Origin: JAZTZP01 sp045637525
GTDB taxonomy: Bacteria; Bacillota; Clostridia; UBA1381
Assembly (NCBI GenBank): GCA_045637525.1
Contig: JAZTZP010000134.1
Coordinates: 1-10,174 of the forward strand
Reading direction: 5' to 3'
Length of the DNA: 10,174 bases
Shown piece by piece: positions 1-6,784 of the stretch (position 1 is its first letter; every line of letters starts with the position of its first letter). The notes below the pieces were generated by a model. The model saw nothing but the letters and a program-made list of their open reading frames with translations, had not been told where the DNA came from and made no database searches. Position numbers and translations under genes: made by a program.

Positions 1-69
1 GCAACACTCGGTAACATCTCAAGAAAGTATCAGACAACAGAAGCAAGAAACGTGAATTTAATTCACTAA
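1..69 (+). CDS. WXG100-family (ESAT-6-like) protein, C-terminal end only
   Basis: Frame 1 is open from the window edge to a TAA at 67-69 and gives 22 residues. They contain a Y-x-x-x-E element (KYQTTE, Y10 and E14), in the same place and context as the tail of the complete WXG100 protein that follows (NYTVAE). Both proteins end a short distance after this element, close to a histidine. In the family, YxxxD/E near the C-terminus marks substrates of type VII secretion. The gap of 39 bases to the next gene has no terminator and ends in a strong Shine-Dalgarno site, so the two genes are probably cotranscribed. The WXG turn itself lies outside the window, so the assignment rests on similarity to the neighbour. 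An unrelated tail is possible. Confidence 0.6.
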   Translation, partial: ATLGNISRKYQTTEARNVNLIH

Positions 70-108
70 TATATAAAGAAAGGTTTTAAATTTAAGGAGG
101 AAATAAAA

Positions 109-423
109 ATGAACGGAATTATAAAGGTAAGCGCACCAAAATTACAAGCAACAGCAGGAACACTTCAAAACTACGCAGCACAGCTTTCAAGACTCGCTGA
201 GGAGCTTTCAAACAAGGCACAGCAGTTAGCATCATGGGAAGGCGACGCAAGCAATGCATATGTAAGAAAGATATACGCAGAAAGACAAGACGTAATTGAC
301 TGTATGGTAATGGTAAGAAAAAGAGCACAGGAGCTTATAACAATGGCTCAGAACTATACAGTGGCAGAACGTCAGAACACAGCAGATGCATCGGCACTTA
401 AAGTTGACGTTGTTCATCCGTAA
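109..423 (+). CDS. WXG100-family (ESAT-6-like) type VII secretion substrate
   Basis: This is a 104-residue, almost wholly helical protein, the usual size for WXG100 proteins, which form four-helix dimers exported by the FtsK-like ATPase EssC. A helix at about residues 7-40 leads into the W-x-G turn (W43-E-G45), followed by a second helix at about 48-85. The tail has the Y-x-x-x-E export element at Y83-E87. The start is supported by AAGGAGG about 8 bases upstream. Ala and Thr are written almost only with GCA and ACA, a bias stronger than in the genes downstream, which suggests high expression (inference). It follows the tail of a second such gene and is closed by a terminator. No EssC, EsaB or toxin gene is in the window, so its secretion machinery must lie upstream or elsewhere. 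Family call is firm; the partner is unknown. Confidence 0.88.
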   Translation: MNGIIKVSAPKLQATAGTLQNYAAQLSRLAEELSNKAQQLASWEGDASNAYVRKIYAERQDVIDCMVMVRKRAQELITMAQNYTVAERQNTADASALKVDVVHP

Positions 424-431
424 AAAACCAT

Positions 432-462
432 AAGGCATCTCAAAAAAGGGATGCCTTTTCTT
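432..462 (+). terminator. Rho-independent terminator of the WXG100 genes
   Basis: The arms AAGGCATCTC (432-441) and GGGATGCCTT (448-457) pair with one G-T wobble around a six-A loop. A T-rich tail, TTCTT, follows. It begins 9 bases after the stop of the WXG100 gene and separates it from the next promoter. Confidence 0.85.
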
Positions 463-503
463 ATACATTCACATTGCTAATTTATTAAAATTTCAAAAAA
501 GCC

Positions 504-532
504 TTGAAAAAAGTATAAATATGTATTATAAT
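504..532 (+). promoter_or_regulatory. Sigma-A promoter of the five-gene operon
   Basis: TTGAAA (504-509) and TATAAT (527-532) are separated by exactly 17 bases. Transcription should start near 539, leaving a leader of about 38 bases before the first gene. It lies just after the upstream terminator. Confidence 0.8.
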
Positions 533-576
533 ATAGTTAAGAAAGAAATAATTACGTAATCAGGAAAGGATATTCT

Positions 577-1440
577 ATGTGGGTAGCAGATAAATGGCAG
601 GACTACAGACTTATAGACAGTAAAAGCGGTGAAAAGCTTGAATATTGGGGAAAGCAACTGCTTCGCCGACCTGATCCTCAGGCAGTATGGACGGATAAAT
701 CATCTCCCCTGTGGAAAGAGGCGGATGCATGGTATCACCGTTCGGACAAAGGCGGAGGTTTTTGGGAGTATATAAAAAAAATACCCGACCGTTGGACTGT
801 GAATTATAAAAATCTCGTATTTAATATAAAGCCTATGGGCTTTAAGCATACCGGTCTTTTTCCGGAACAGGCGGTTAATTGGGACTGGTGCAGTTCTCTT
901 ATCAGAAACAGCGGACGAAAAATTAAAGTTCTCAATCTTTTTGCATACACAGGCGGAGCAACTGTTGCGGCACTTGCGGCAGGTGCAGAGGTTGTGCATG
1001 TTGATGCGTCAAAGGGCATGGTTACATGGGCAAAGGAAAATGTTGTATCATCCGGGCTTGCGGATAAGCCTGTAAGATATATAGTAGATGACGTTAAAAA
1101 ATTTGTTGCAAGAGAATTCAGGCGCGGCAATAAATACGATGGCATCATAATGGATCCCCCGTCATACGGACGAGGCCCCGGCGGCGAGGTGTGGAAGATA
1201 GAAAACGAGCTCTATCCGCTTGTTATGGATTGTATGAAAATCATGTCAGATAATCCGTTGTTTTTCCTTATAAATTCTTATACAACAGGTCTTTCGGCGG
1301 CTGTTCTTACAAACGTTTTAACACTTACTGTCGGAAAAAAATTCGGTGGTGTTGTTTCGGCTGATGAAATAGGCTTGCCAATGGAGGCAAACGGGCTTGT
1401 ACTGCCATGCGGAATAAGCGGACGCTGGAACGGGGAGTGA
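577..1440 (+). CDS. SAM-dependent methyltransferase of the RlmI/RlmK-like (COG1092-type) group
   Basis: This 287-residue protein has a Rossmann-fold class I methyltransferase domain. Visible elements are the FKHTGLFPEQ segment (89-98) typical of this group, SAM-binding motif I VLNLFAYTGG (118-127), an acidic residue after strand 2 (D143, in VDASKG), and motif IV DPPSYGRG (193-200). DPPS/F/Y motifs occur in enzymes that methylate nucleic-acid bases, and the closest named relatives methylate cytosine in 23S rRNA. The N-terminus lacks a recognisable PUA domain such as RlmI has, so the exact RNA target cannot be read off. The start is supported by AGGAAAGGA 6 bases upstream. It is the first gene of an operon that also ends with an rRNA methyltransferase gene, rsmG. 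Family call is strong; substrate is open. Confidence 0.85.
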   Translation: MWVADKWQDYRLIDSKSGEKLEYWGKQLLRRPDPQAVWTDKSSPLWKEADAWYHRSDKGGGFWEYIKKIPDRWTVNYKNLVFNIKPMGFKHTGLFPEQAVNWDWCSSLIRNSGRKIKVLNLFAYTGGATVAALAAGAEVVHVDASKGMVTWAKENVVSSGLADKPVRYIVDDVKKFVAREFRRGNKYDGIIMDPPSYGRGPGGEVWKIENELYPLVMDCMKIMSDNPLFFLINSYTTGLSAAVLTNVLTLTVGKKFGGVVSADEIGLPMEANGLVLPCGISGRWNGE

Positions 1441-1445
1441 TTTTC

Positions 1446-2159
1446 TTGAAAAATGTATTGATTACGGGAGCAAGCCGGGGAATAGGGCGTGCTTGCGCTG
1501 AAAAGTTTGCAGCAGAAGGTTTTCGTGTGTTTGCAAATTACAACAATTCTGAAGCAAACGCTAATGAGCTTGCCGAAAAAACAGGAGTAATCCCAATCCG
1601 TGCCGACGTATCCGATGCGGCACAGGTTGAAAAAATGGCGGAGATTATAAATGCTTACGGCGGTGTGGATATTTTGGTAAACAATGCCGGAATTGCACAG
1701 CAGAAGCTGTTTACCGACATAACGGAAGAAGACTGGGACCGTATGTTTGATATAAATGTTAAAGGAATGTATCTTGTAACTAAATCTTTAATTCCCGGTA
1801 TGATAAATAAAAAATGCGGTAAGATTATAAATGTTTCATCAATGTGGGGAGTAACAGGCGGTAGCTGTGAGGTTCATTATTCGGCAGCAAAGGCGGCTGT
1901 TATCGGCTTTACCAAGGCACTTGCAAAAGAGCTGGGACCGTCCGGAATTCAGGTAAACTGCATTGCACCCGGCGTTATTGATACCGATATGAACAATAAT
2001 CTGACAGAAGAAGACATAGCGTGGCTTTCGGAAGAAACACCTCTCGGCAGAACAGGCACAGCGGCAGAAACTGCAGAGCTTATATATTTTTTAGCAAGTG
2101 AAAAGGCTGATTTTATAACAGGTCAGGTTATAGGAAATAATGGTGGACTGGTAGTGTAA
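1446..2159 (+). CDS. FabG-like short-chain dehydrogenase/reductase, TTG start
   Basis: The 237-residue protein is a classical NAD(P)H-dependent SDR. It has the cofactor glycine motif TGASRGIG (7-14), NNAG (79-82) and a complete catalytic tetrad: N104, S132, Y145 and K149 in the YxxxK pattern. Overall it resembles 3-oxoacyl-ACP reductase, but many SDRs of this shape act on other substrates and there are no other fatty acid genes nearby, so fabG is not assigned. The start chosen is TTG at 1446: GGGGAG (1432-1437) sits 8 bases before it, and translation then begins directly at the first beta strand. An in-frame ATG at 1407 would add 13 unconserved residues inside the preceding gene. The gap after the upstream stop is only 5 bases, which suggests translational coupling. 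Confidence 0.85.
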   Translation: MKNVLITGASRGIGRACAEKFAAEGFRVFANYNNSEANANELAEKTGVIPIRADVSDAAQVEKMAEIINAYGGVDILVNNAGIAQQKLFTDITEEDWDRMFDINVKGMYLVTKSLIPGMINKKCGKIINVSSMWGVTGGSCEVHYSAAKAAVIGFTKALAKELGPSGIQVNCIAPGVIDTDMNNNLTEEDIAWLSEETPLGRTGTAAETAELIYFLASEKADFITGQVIGNNGGLVV

Positions 2160-2194
2160 ATTAACAGTTAATTAAGAAAGGAATAGTTATAATT

Positions 2195-3532
2195 ATGAAA
2201 AAATTTATTTTTGCAGCTCTTGCGGCGTTCTTTTTATTTGGCGCATCTGCCGGAGCGGCTAATGTTGGCGACAAAATAAGTGAGGCGGTTTACAGTGATT
2301 TATCGGTTTATGTAAACCATTATCCGATACCGGCATATGTGGTAAACGATTATGCGGTAATAGTTGCAGAGGATCTGGCAGACTACTGCTGTGATGTTTT
2401 ATGGGACGGGAATGCAAGAACCCTTAATATTACAAAATCAGCTGATAAGACAGAATTTACCTCACCTGCAGTTTATAATACATCATTCCCGACCGGAACG
2501 AAATGTGCAGATGTTTTATATACCGATATAAAAACATATGTAAATGGCACAGAGGTGACATCATTTAACGTAAACGGGCGTACAATGATAGTAATAGACG
2601 AATTTGGAAATAATATGGACGGATATGCATGGGTACCGGATATAAGAGCCGCAAAGGCATGGCTTGACGGAAAACATATCAAAGACTATGCACCGCTTAC
2701 AAACAGAACCGAGCTTCTTTTCTATGATGATCCCGACGATCATGTATTTCCGGAAGAATATACCGGTCAATATGATTTCGATTTTGACGGAACAAATGAA
2801 AGTATTTCATTAAATGTCATAAGCTCTAATCAGTCCGATAAATGGACAGGACAGACCATGCAGGTTACAATCGGAAACAGAACAACGAGCGTAGAAACTG
2901 TAGAAGCATCCATAAGTGCCGTCTATGTATGTGACATAGATGCAACAGACGGCGTTAAGGATATTGCTGTTATCACAACGGAAGCAAGCAGCGATCCTTT
3001 TCTTAGAATTTTCAGATATGACAATTCCTTATCGGTATATAAATTTGAATTTAAAAATTATTGGGATGACGAGACATCAATCCTTGAGTATGACCCACTC
3101 GGATATGTTGATAAATACTATCTGAACGTAAATGATGACGGCAGCATTACAATTGAAGAACAAACCGACAGTGCCGGAATGTGGGAAGTCCTCAAAAAGT
3201 ATTACAGAGATTCTGACGGTATATTTAAAGAACAGGTTCCGCAGTATTACGAAATACTTCCGATATTCATGGAAAATATCCTCTATTGGTCAAGTGATTT
3301 AACAGGATATGAGCGCACAATGTGGGAAAAGGGCTACATTAAATCAAATGTTAAATATCAAAGCAACGGCTTTACAATAAATAAAGGCGAATACTTCAAG
3401 GTAATATATGATGACGGAAACGACTATATATATGTAGTAAAGGAAAACGGAAGTGCCGGTTGGATTTACATAGGCTACGATGCAGATAACCGTTATAAGC
3501 TTAACGACAGATTTTTCTATCTTGCAGGTTAA
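2195..3532 (+). CDS. Secreted protein with stalk-like N-terminal repeats (copper amine oxidase N-domain type)
   Basis: A 445-residue exported protein. The first 21 residues are a signal peptide (KK, a hydrophobic core, then ASAGA), with no lipobox cysteine. Residues about 36-80 (VYVNHYPIPAYVVNDYAVI) and 109-140 (IKTYVNGTEVTSFNVNGRT) look like two short beta modules of the kind found in copper-amine-oxidase N-terminal stalk domains, which are common in Clostridial surface proteins. Residues about 190-290 hold a D-x-D-G-rich segment (DFDFDGT) and VCDIDATDGVKDIAVI, reminiscent of FG-GAP/VCBS blades. The last 50 residues resemble a small SH3-like fold (GEYFKVIYDD to GWIYIGY). No catalytic motif is seen. 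A start at 2195 follows AGAAAGGA at a somewhat long spacing of 12. It sits inside the operon just before glmM, hinting at an envelope role (inference). Function is not recognised. Confidence 0.7.
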   Translation: MKKFIFAALAAFFLFGASAGAANVGDKISEAVYSDLSVYVNHYPIPAYVVNDYAVIVAEDLADYCCDVLWDGNARTLNITKSADKTEFTSPAVYNTSFPTGTKCADVLYTDIKTYVNGTEVTSFNVNGRTMIVIDEFGNNMDGYAWVPDIRAAKAWLDGKHIKDYAPLTNRTELLFYDDPDDHVFPEEYTGQYDFDFDGTNESISLNVISSNQSDKWTGQTMQVTIGNRTTSVETVEASISAVYVCDIDATDGVKDIAVITTEASSDPFLRIFRYDNSLSVYKFEFKNYWDDETSILEYDPLGYVDKYYLNVNDDGSITIEEQTDSAGMWEVLKKYYRDSDGIFKEQVPQYYEILPIFMENILYWSSDLTGYERTMWEKGYIKSNVKYQSNGFTINKGEYFKVIYDDGNDYIYVVKENGSAGWIYIGYDADNRYKLNDRFFYLAG

Positions 3533-3559
3533 ATTCAATAAAAGAAAGGACAAAAAACA

Positions 3560-4909
3560 ATGGGAAAATTATTTGGAACAGACGGAATAAGAGGTGTTGC
3601 CAATAAGGAGCTTACTGCTGAACTTGCGTTTAAAACAGGTCAGTGCGGTGCGTATGTGCTTACAAAAAAGACAAACAAAAGACCGCGTATTCTTATAGGC
3701 AAGGACACCAGAAAATCAGGCGATATGCTTGAAGCGGCATTAACGGCAGGACTATGTTCTATGGGTGCAAGGGTAATCCCGCTCGGCGTTATACCGACAC
3801 CGGCAGTTGCATATCTTACACGATACTATAACGCCGATGCAGGCGTTGTAATATCAGCGTCTCATAATCCTTTTGAATATAACGGAATAAAGTTCTTTAA
3901 CGGTGACGGTTATAAACTGTCCGATGAGATTGAAAACGAAATAGAGGACTACATCTTAGGCGTAAAGCAGATAGAAGAGCTTCCCACTCATGGAAAAGTG
4001 GGATATGTAATGGCAAACCACAATGCCGTTGAGGACTATGTGCGTTTTGCTATTTCTACTGTCGACTGTACATTAGAAGGCATAAAGGTCGTAATAGACT
4101 GTGCAAACGGTGCAAGCTATCAGACTGCTTTTAAAGCTCTTAACAAGCTTGGCGCAAACGTTGAGGCAATACATAACACGCCTGACGGAATAAACATAAA
4201 TCATATGTGCGGTTCAACGCATATGGAAAGCTTGCAGGCGTATGTTACAAGCATAGGTGCAGACATCGGTATAGCGTTTGACGGCGATGCCGACAGAATG
4301 CTTGCCGTTGATGAAAACGGAAAGCTTATCGACGGCGATCAGATTATGGCTGTATGTGCAAATTATATGAAATCAAAGGGTATTCTTAATAAAAATACTC
4401 TTGTTGCTACGGTTATGAGTAATCTCGGATTGTTTATTGCCGGTGACGAGCTTGGCATAAACGTAGAGCGTACAAAGGTAGGCGACAGATACGTGCTTGA
4501 GCGCATGCTTGAGGGCGGATTTAATATAGGCGGCGAGCAGTCGGGACATATAATTTTCTTAGATCATAATACAACAGGTGACGGACTTGTAAGTGCATTG
4601 CAATTTTTAGCTGTACTTAAGAAAACAGGCAAAAAAGCATCCGAGGCAGCAAAGCTTGTGAATGTTCTTCCGCAGGTACTCATAAATGCAAAGGTTAAGC
4701 TTGAAAACAAAGACAAATACATGGAAAACGAAGCAATAGCAAAGGCGTGCCATGAGCTTGAAGCGGAATTTGACGGAAAAGGCAGAGTTTTAATCCGTCC
4801 ATCCGGAACAGAGCCTTTGGTTCGTGTTATGATTGAGGGTAGCGACATAGATTATATAAATAAAAAGGCACGTGAGCTTGCCGACATGATAGAGGAGCTT
4901 CTCGGATGA
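3560..4909 (+). CDS. glmM: Phosphoglucosamine mutase
   Basis: GlmM converts glucosamine-6-phosphate to glucosamine-1-phosphate in the cytoplasm, feeding UDP-GlcNAc for peptidoglycan. All hallmarks of the alpha-phosphohexomutase family are present at the expected positions in a full-length 449-residue chain: N-terminal GTDGIRG (6-12), the phosphoserine loop ISASHNP with catalytic S101, the metal loop DGDADR (241-246), the sugar-specificity loop GEQSGH (325-330, the GlmM/PGM-type signature) and the phosphate loop RPSGTEP (413-419). Start is fixed by AGAAAGGA 9 bases upstream and by the conserved N-terminus. The stop overlaps the start of rsmG by four bases (ATGA), which implies translational coupling. 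Nothing is missing or truncated. Confidence 0.97.
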   Translation: MGKLFGTDGIRGVANKELTAELAFKTGQCGAYVLTKKTNKRPRILIGKDTRKSGDMLEAALTAGLCSMGARVIPLGVIPTPAVAYLTRYYNADAGVVISASHNPFEYNGIKFFNGDGYKLSDEIENEIEDYILGVKQIEELPTHGKVGYVMANHNAVEDYVRFAISTVDCTLEGIKVVIDCANGASYQTAFKALNKLGANVEAIHNTPDGININHMCGSTHMESLQAYVTSIGADIGIAFDGDADRMLAVDENGKLIDGDQIMAVCANYMKSKGILNKNTLVATVMSNLGLFIAGDELGINVERTKVGDRYVLERMLEGGFNIGGEQSGHIIFLDHNTTGDGLVSALQFLAVLKKTGKKASEAAKLVNVLPQVLINAKVKLENKDKYMENEAIAKACHELEAEFDGKGRVLIRPSGTEPLVRVMIEGSDIDYINKKARELADMIEELLG

Positions 4910-5646
4910 AGAATATGTTAAAAACCGGAGCAGATGCACTCGGACTTAACCTGCCGGACGGCTGTGAGGATAAGCTTATAAAATACTCAGAGCTCCTTAC
5001 CCGTTGGAACGAAAAAATGAACCTTACGGCAATAACGGAGCCGGATATGATTGTGTCGAAACATTTTCTCGACAGTCTTACTCCACTTTGTACAGGGAAG
5101 GTGACGGGGCGTGTAATAGACGTCGGAACAGGTGCAGGATTTCCCGGAATAGTATTAAAACTTGCAAAACCCGATATATCTCTCACCCTTTTAGACTCTT
5201 TAAACAAAAGGCTTACTTTCTTAAAAGCAGTATGCGAAGAAACAGGTCTTTCGGATGTGGAATTTGTTCATTCAAGAGCCGAGGACGGCGGACAAAACCG
5301 ACTTTTAAGAGAAAGCTTTGATACCGTAACGGCAAGAGCTGTTGCAAACATGACTCTTCTTTCGGAATTATGTCTTCCGTTTGTTAAACCGGGCGGATAT
5401 TTCCTTGCCCTAAAAGGGCCTATGGCAGAAAATGAGCTTGACGAGGCAAAACGAGCAATTTCTATCCTCGGCGGTGAGGTTGAAAGTGTGTATGAAGCAA
5501 AAATTCCGTTCACTGACCTCGCTCACAAAATAATTATTATAAAAAAAATAAAAAAAACACCGACAAAATACCCTCGAAAACCGGGCATTATTTCAAAAAC
5601 ACCTATCGAAAGTTGTTACAGCGTGTCAAAAAAGCACAGGAAGTAA
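4906..5646 (+). CDS. rsmG: 16S rRNA (guanine-527-N7) methyltransferase
   Basis: RsmG (GidB) methylates N7 of G527 in 16S rRNA using SAM. The 246-residue product shows NLTAIT (39-44), then HFLDSL (53-58), motif I VIDVGTGAGFPGI (70-82), DSLNKRLTFL (97-106), SRAED (123-127) and the ARAVA segment (143-147), all family landmarks. The tail TPTKYPRKPGIISKTPI is the usual RsmG C-terminus. About 12 further residues (SCYSVSKKHRK region) run past the usual end into the terminator, whose loop contains the stop codon. Two runs of eight A separated by one T (5541-5557) encode the IKKIKK stretch, a possible polymerase slippage site. It is the last gene of the operon. A noc/parB-like gene follows, the order known from Firmicute origin regions. 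Confidence 0.95.
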   Translation: MKNMLKTGADALGLNLPDGCEDKLIKYSELLTRWNEKMNLTAITEPDMIVSKHFLDSLTPLCTGKVTGRVIDVGTGAGFPGIVLKLAKPDISLTLLDSLNKRLTFLKAVCEETGLSDVEFVHSRAEDGGQNRLLRESFDTVTARAVANMTLLSELCLPFVKPGGYFLALKGPMAENELDEAKRAISILGGEVESVYEAKIPFTDLAHKIIIIKKIKKTPTKYPRKPGIISKTPIESCYSVSKKHRK

Positions 5647-5663
5647 AAATCCTGTGTTTTTTT
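5635..5663 (+). terminator. Rho-independent terminator overlapping the end of rsmG
   Basis: CACAGGA (5635-5641) pairs with TCCTGTG (5650-5656) and is followed by seven T (5657-5663). The left arm is inside the rsmG coding sequence and the TAA stop (5644-5646) is in the loop. It ends the operon that starts near 539. Confidence 0.88.
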
Positions 5664-5678
5664 GTCGCACGATTATGC

Positions 5679-5706
5679 TTGACTTTTTGGAAATTTATGG
5701 TATAAT
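5679..5706 (+). promoter_or_regulatory. Extended -10 sigma-A promoter of the noc-like gene
   Basis: TTGACT (5679-5684), a 16-base spacer and TATAAT (5701-5706), with TGG directly before the -10 box as an extended -10 element. Expected start of transcription is near 5713, which leaves a leader of about 190 bases. Confidence 0.8.
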
Positions 5707-5712
5707 AGTAAA

Positions 5713-5876
5713 TGTAAGGCAAACAGAAAGAATATTCCCCCAAGATATTTTTTTCTACTACCCCCAAAGCCTTACACCTTCCACCACCGAGGGTAAGCAA
5801 CGTAGCGGCCGGTATAATCGGTACATTACATCTATGCTTTTACATCAGTATTATCCGACCGCTGCGGTTTACCTGC
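5713..5876 (+). promoter_or_regulatory. Long structured 5' leader of the noc-like gene, function unknown
   Basis: Two helical domains can be folded by eye. The first begins at the predicted transcript start: TGTAAGGC (5713-5720) pairs with GCCTTACA (5769-5776), and encloses a weaker A/T-rich hairpin with a C-rich loop plus two copies of CCCCCAA (5737-5743 region and 5761-5767). The second is a long hairpin: GGTAA (5792-5796) with TTACC (5869-5873), CGTAGCGG (5801-5808) with CCGCTGCG (5859-5866, one G-U pair), CGG (5810-5812) with CCG (5855-5857), and ATAAT (5814-5818) with ATTAT (5850-5854), with small internal loops and a 31-base apical loop. No T-tract follows, so it is not a simple attenuator. 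The Shine-Dalgarno site lies 12 bases past the second domain. No known riboswitch class was recognised. A stable sRNA is an alternative. Confidence 0.45.
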
Positions 5877-5901
5877 TAAGAGAAAGAAGGGATATAGTTA
5901 A

Positions 5902-6693
5902 ATGAAAGAAAAACGAAAATCGACCGGTATAATAAATATACCTGTTAATAAAATAGCTCCAAACCCTAATCAGCCGAGAAAATATTTCGACCGTCTTGCG
6001 CTTGCGGAGCTGGCAAAATCTATTGCTCAGTTCGGAATAATACATCCCGTTACCGTAAGACCGTATCGCGGAAAATATCAGCTGATATCGGGCGAAAGAC
6101 GAATAAGAGCAGCAATTGTGGCGGGACTCAGCACCGTTCCTGCCATAGTTATTCATACAGATGAGGAAAAATCCGCAGTTTTAGCACTACTCGAAAACCT
6201 GCAGAGAGAGGACCTGAGCTTCTTTGAAGCGGCTCAGGGGTATAAAAGGCTTTTGACAAAACAGCGGATTTCAAGAGAGGAGCTGGCAGCACAGCTCGGC
6301 AAAAACAGCTCATCAATAGCAAATAAGATCAGGCTTTTAAATCTACCTGCCAAAGTAAGAAAGCTGATCAGGGATTTAAGAATGTCGGAACGTCATGCAA
6401 ATGCACTTTTATCCTTAGATGATGAAGAATCACAAATTCATTCATTATTCAAAATGCATGAAAGACGTATGAGCCCATCCCAGGCTGAGGAGTACATAGA
6501 AGATGTAGTGAATAAAACGTGTACTCCTTCCGACACGGTGCGTTTGCCGGGAATAAAGGACATAAACGGATTAACGGGGACGCTTACAAAAGCGGTTAAT
6601 CAGGCAAAGAAAAGCGGCATGGAGGCAAATATGAGAAAAACGGAATATGATGGCGGCGTTGAGTATGTGATAAATGTAAAATCATATGAATAG
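5902..6693 (+). CDS. noc: ParB/Noc-family DNA-binding CTPase, probably nucleoid occlusion protein
   Basis: A 263-residue ParB-fold protein. It has the N-terminal NPNQPRKYFD box (21-30), the CTP-binding SGERRIRAA motif (63-71), ENLQREDLSFFEAA (98-111), a helix-turn-helix with recognition helix about 124-149 (SREELAAQLG to IANKIRLLNLP), and a C-terminal dimerisation region. The lysine after IAN (K142) occupies the position that, as recalled from ParB/Noc specificity work, is Thr in ParB and Lys in Noc. Together with the position after rsmG this favours Noc, which spreads on DNA and blocks division over the chromosome. Against it, the N-terminus is short and lacks the amphipathic membrane helix of Bacillus Noc. 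The start is certain because a TAA stop (5899-5901) precedes the ATG directly; AGAAGGG lies 10 bases upstream. No parA/soj gene follows. ParB remains possible. Confidence 0.8.
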   Translation: MKEKRKSTGIINIPVNKIAPNPNQPRKYFDRLALAELAKSIAQFGIIHPVTVRPYRGKYQLISGERRIRAAIVAGLSTVPAIVIHTDEEKSAVLALLENLQREDLSFFEAAQGYKRLLTKQRISREELAAQLGKNSSSIANKIRLLNLPAKVRKLIRDLRMSERHANALLSLDDEESQIHSLFKMHERRMSPSQAEEYIEDVVNKTCTPSDTVRLPGIKDINGLTGTLTKAVNQAKKSGMEANMRKTEYDGGVEYVINVKSYE

Positions 6694-6749
6694 AAAAGAG
6701 CATAAAATAAGAGCATATGGTCTGATATGCTCTTATTTTATGCTCTTTT
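6694..6749. terminator. Long bidirectional terminator: 25-bp perfect inverted repeat
   Basis: The arms 6694-6718 and 6725-6749 are perfectly complementary over 25 bases with a six-base loop (GGTCTG). AAAA at one end and TTTT at the other give a short U-tract in either direction, so it can end both the noc-like gene and the convergent GH172 gene. The 9-mer AAGAGCATA occurs twice in the left arm (6696-6704, 6709-6717) and its complement twice in the right arm (6726-6734, 6739-6747), so the stem can also slip by 13 bases. The left arm begins directly after the stop of the noc-like gene. Confidence 0.8.
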
Positions 6750-6784
6750 GTCTTGTCATTTATATACACTTTAATTCTGTATCC

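Noticed and set aside
2940..3125. Other-frame open reading frames inside the real genes, for example 2940-3125 plus and 804-1148 minus
   Set aside because: They overlap well-supported genes in other frames, lack ribosome sites and show no recognisable domains.
5713..5876. c-di-GMP-I (GEMM) riboswitch upstream of the noc-like gene
   Set aside because: GGCAAAC and AAAGCC strings recall the GEMM core, but the first hairpin lacks the GNRA tetraloop, the second lacks the matching receptor, and the spacing is wrong. Kept only as an unknown structured leader.
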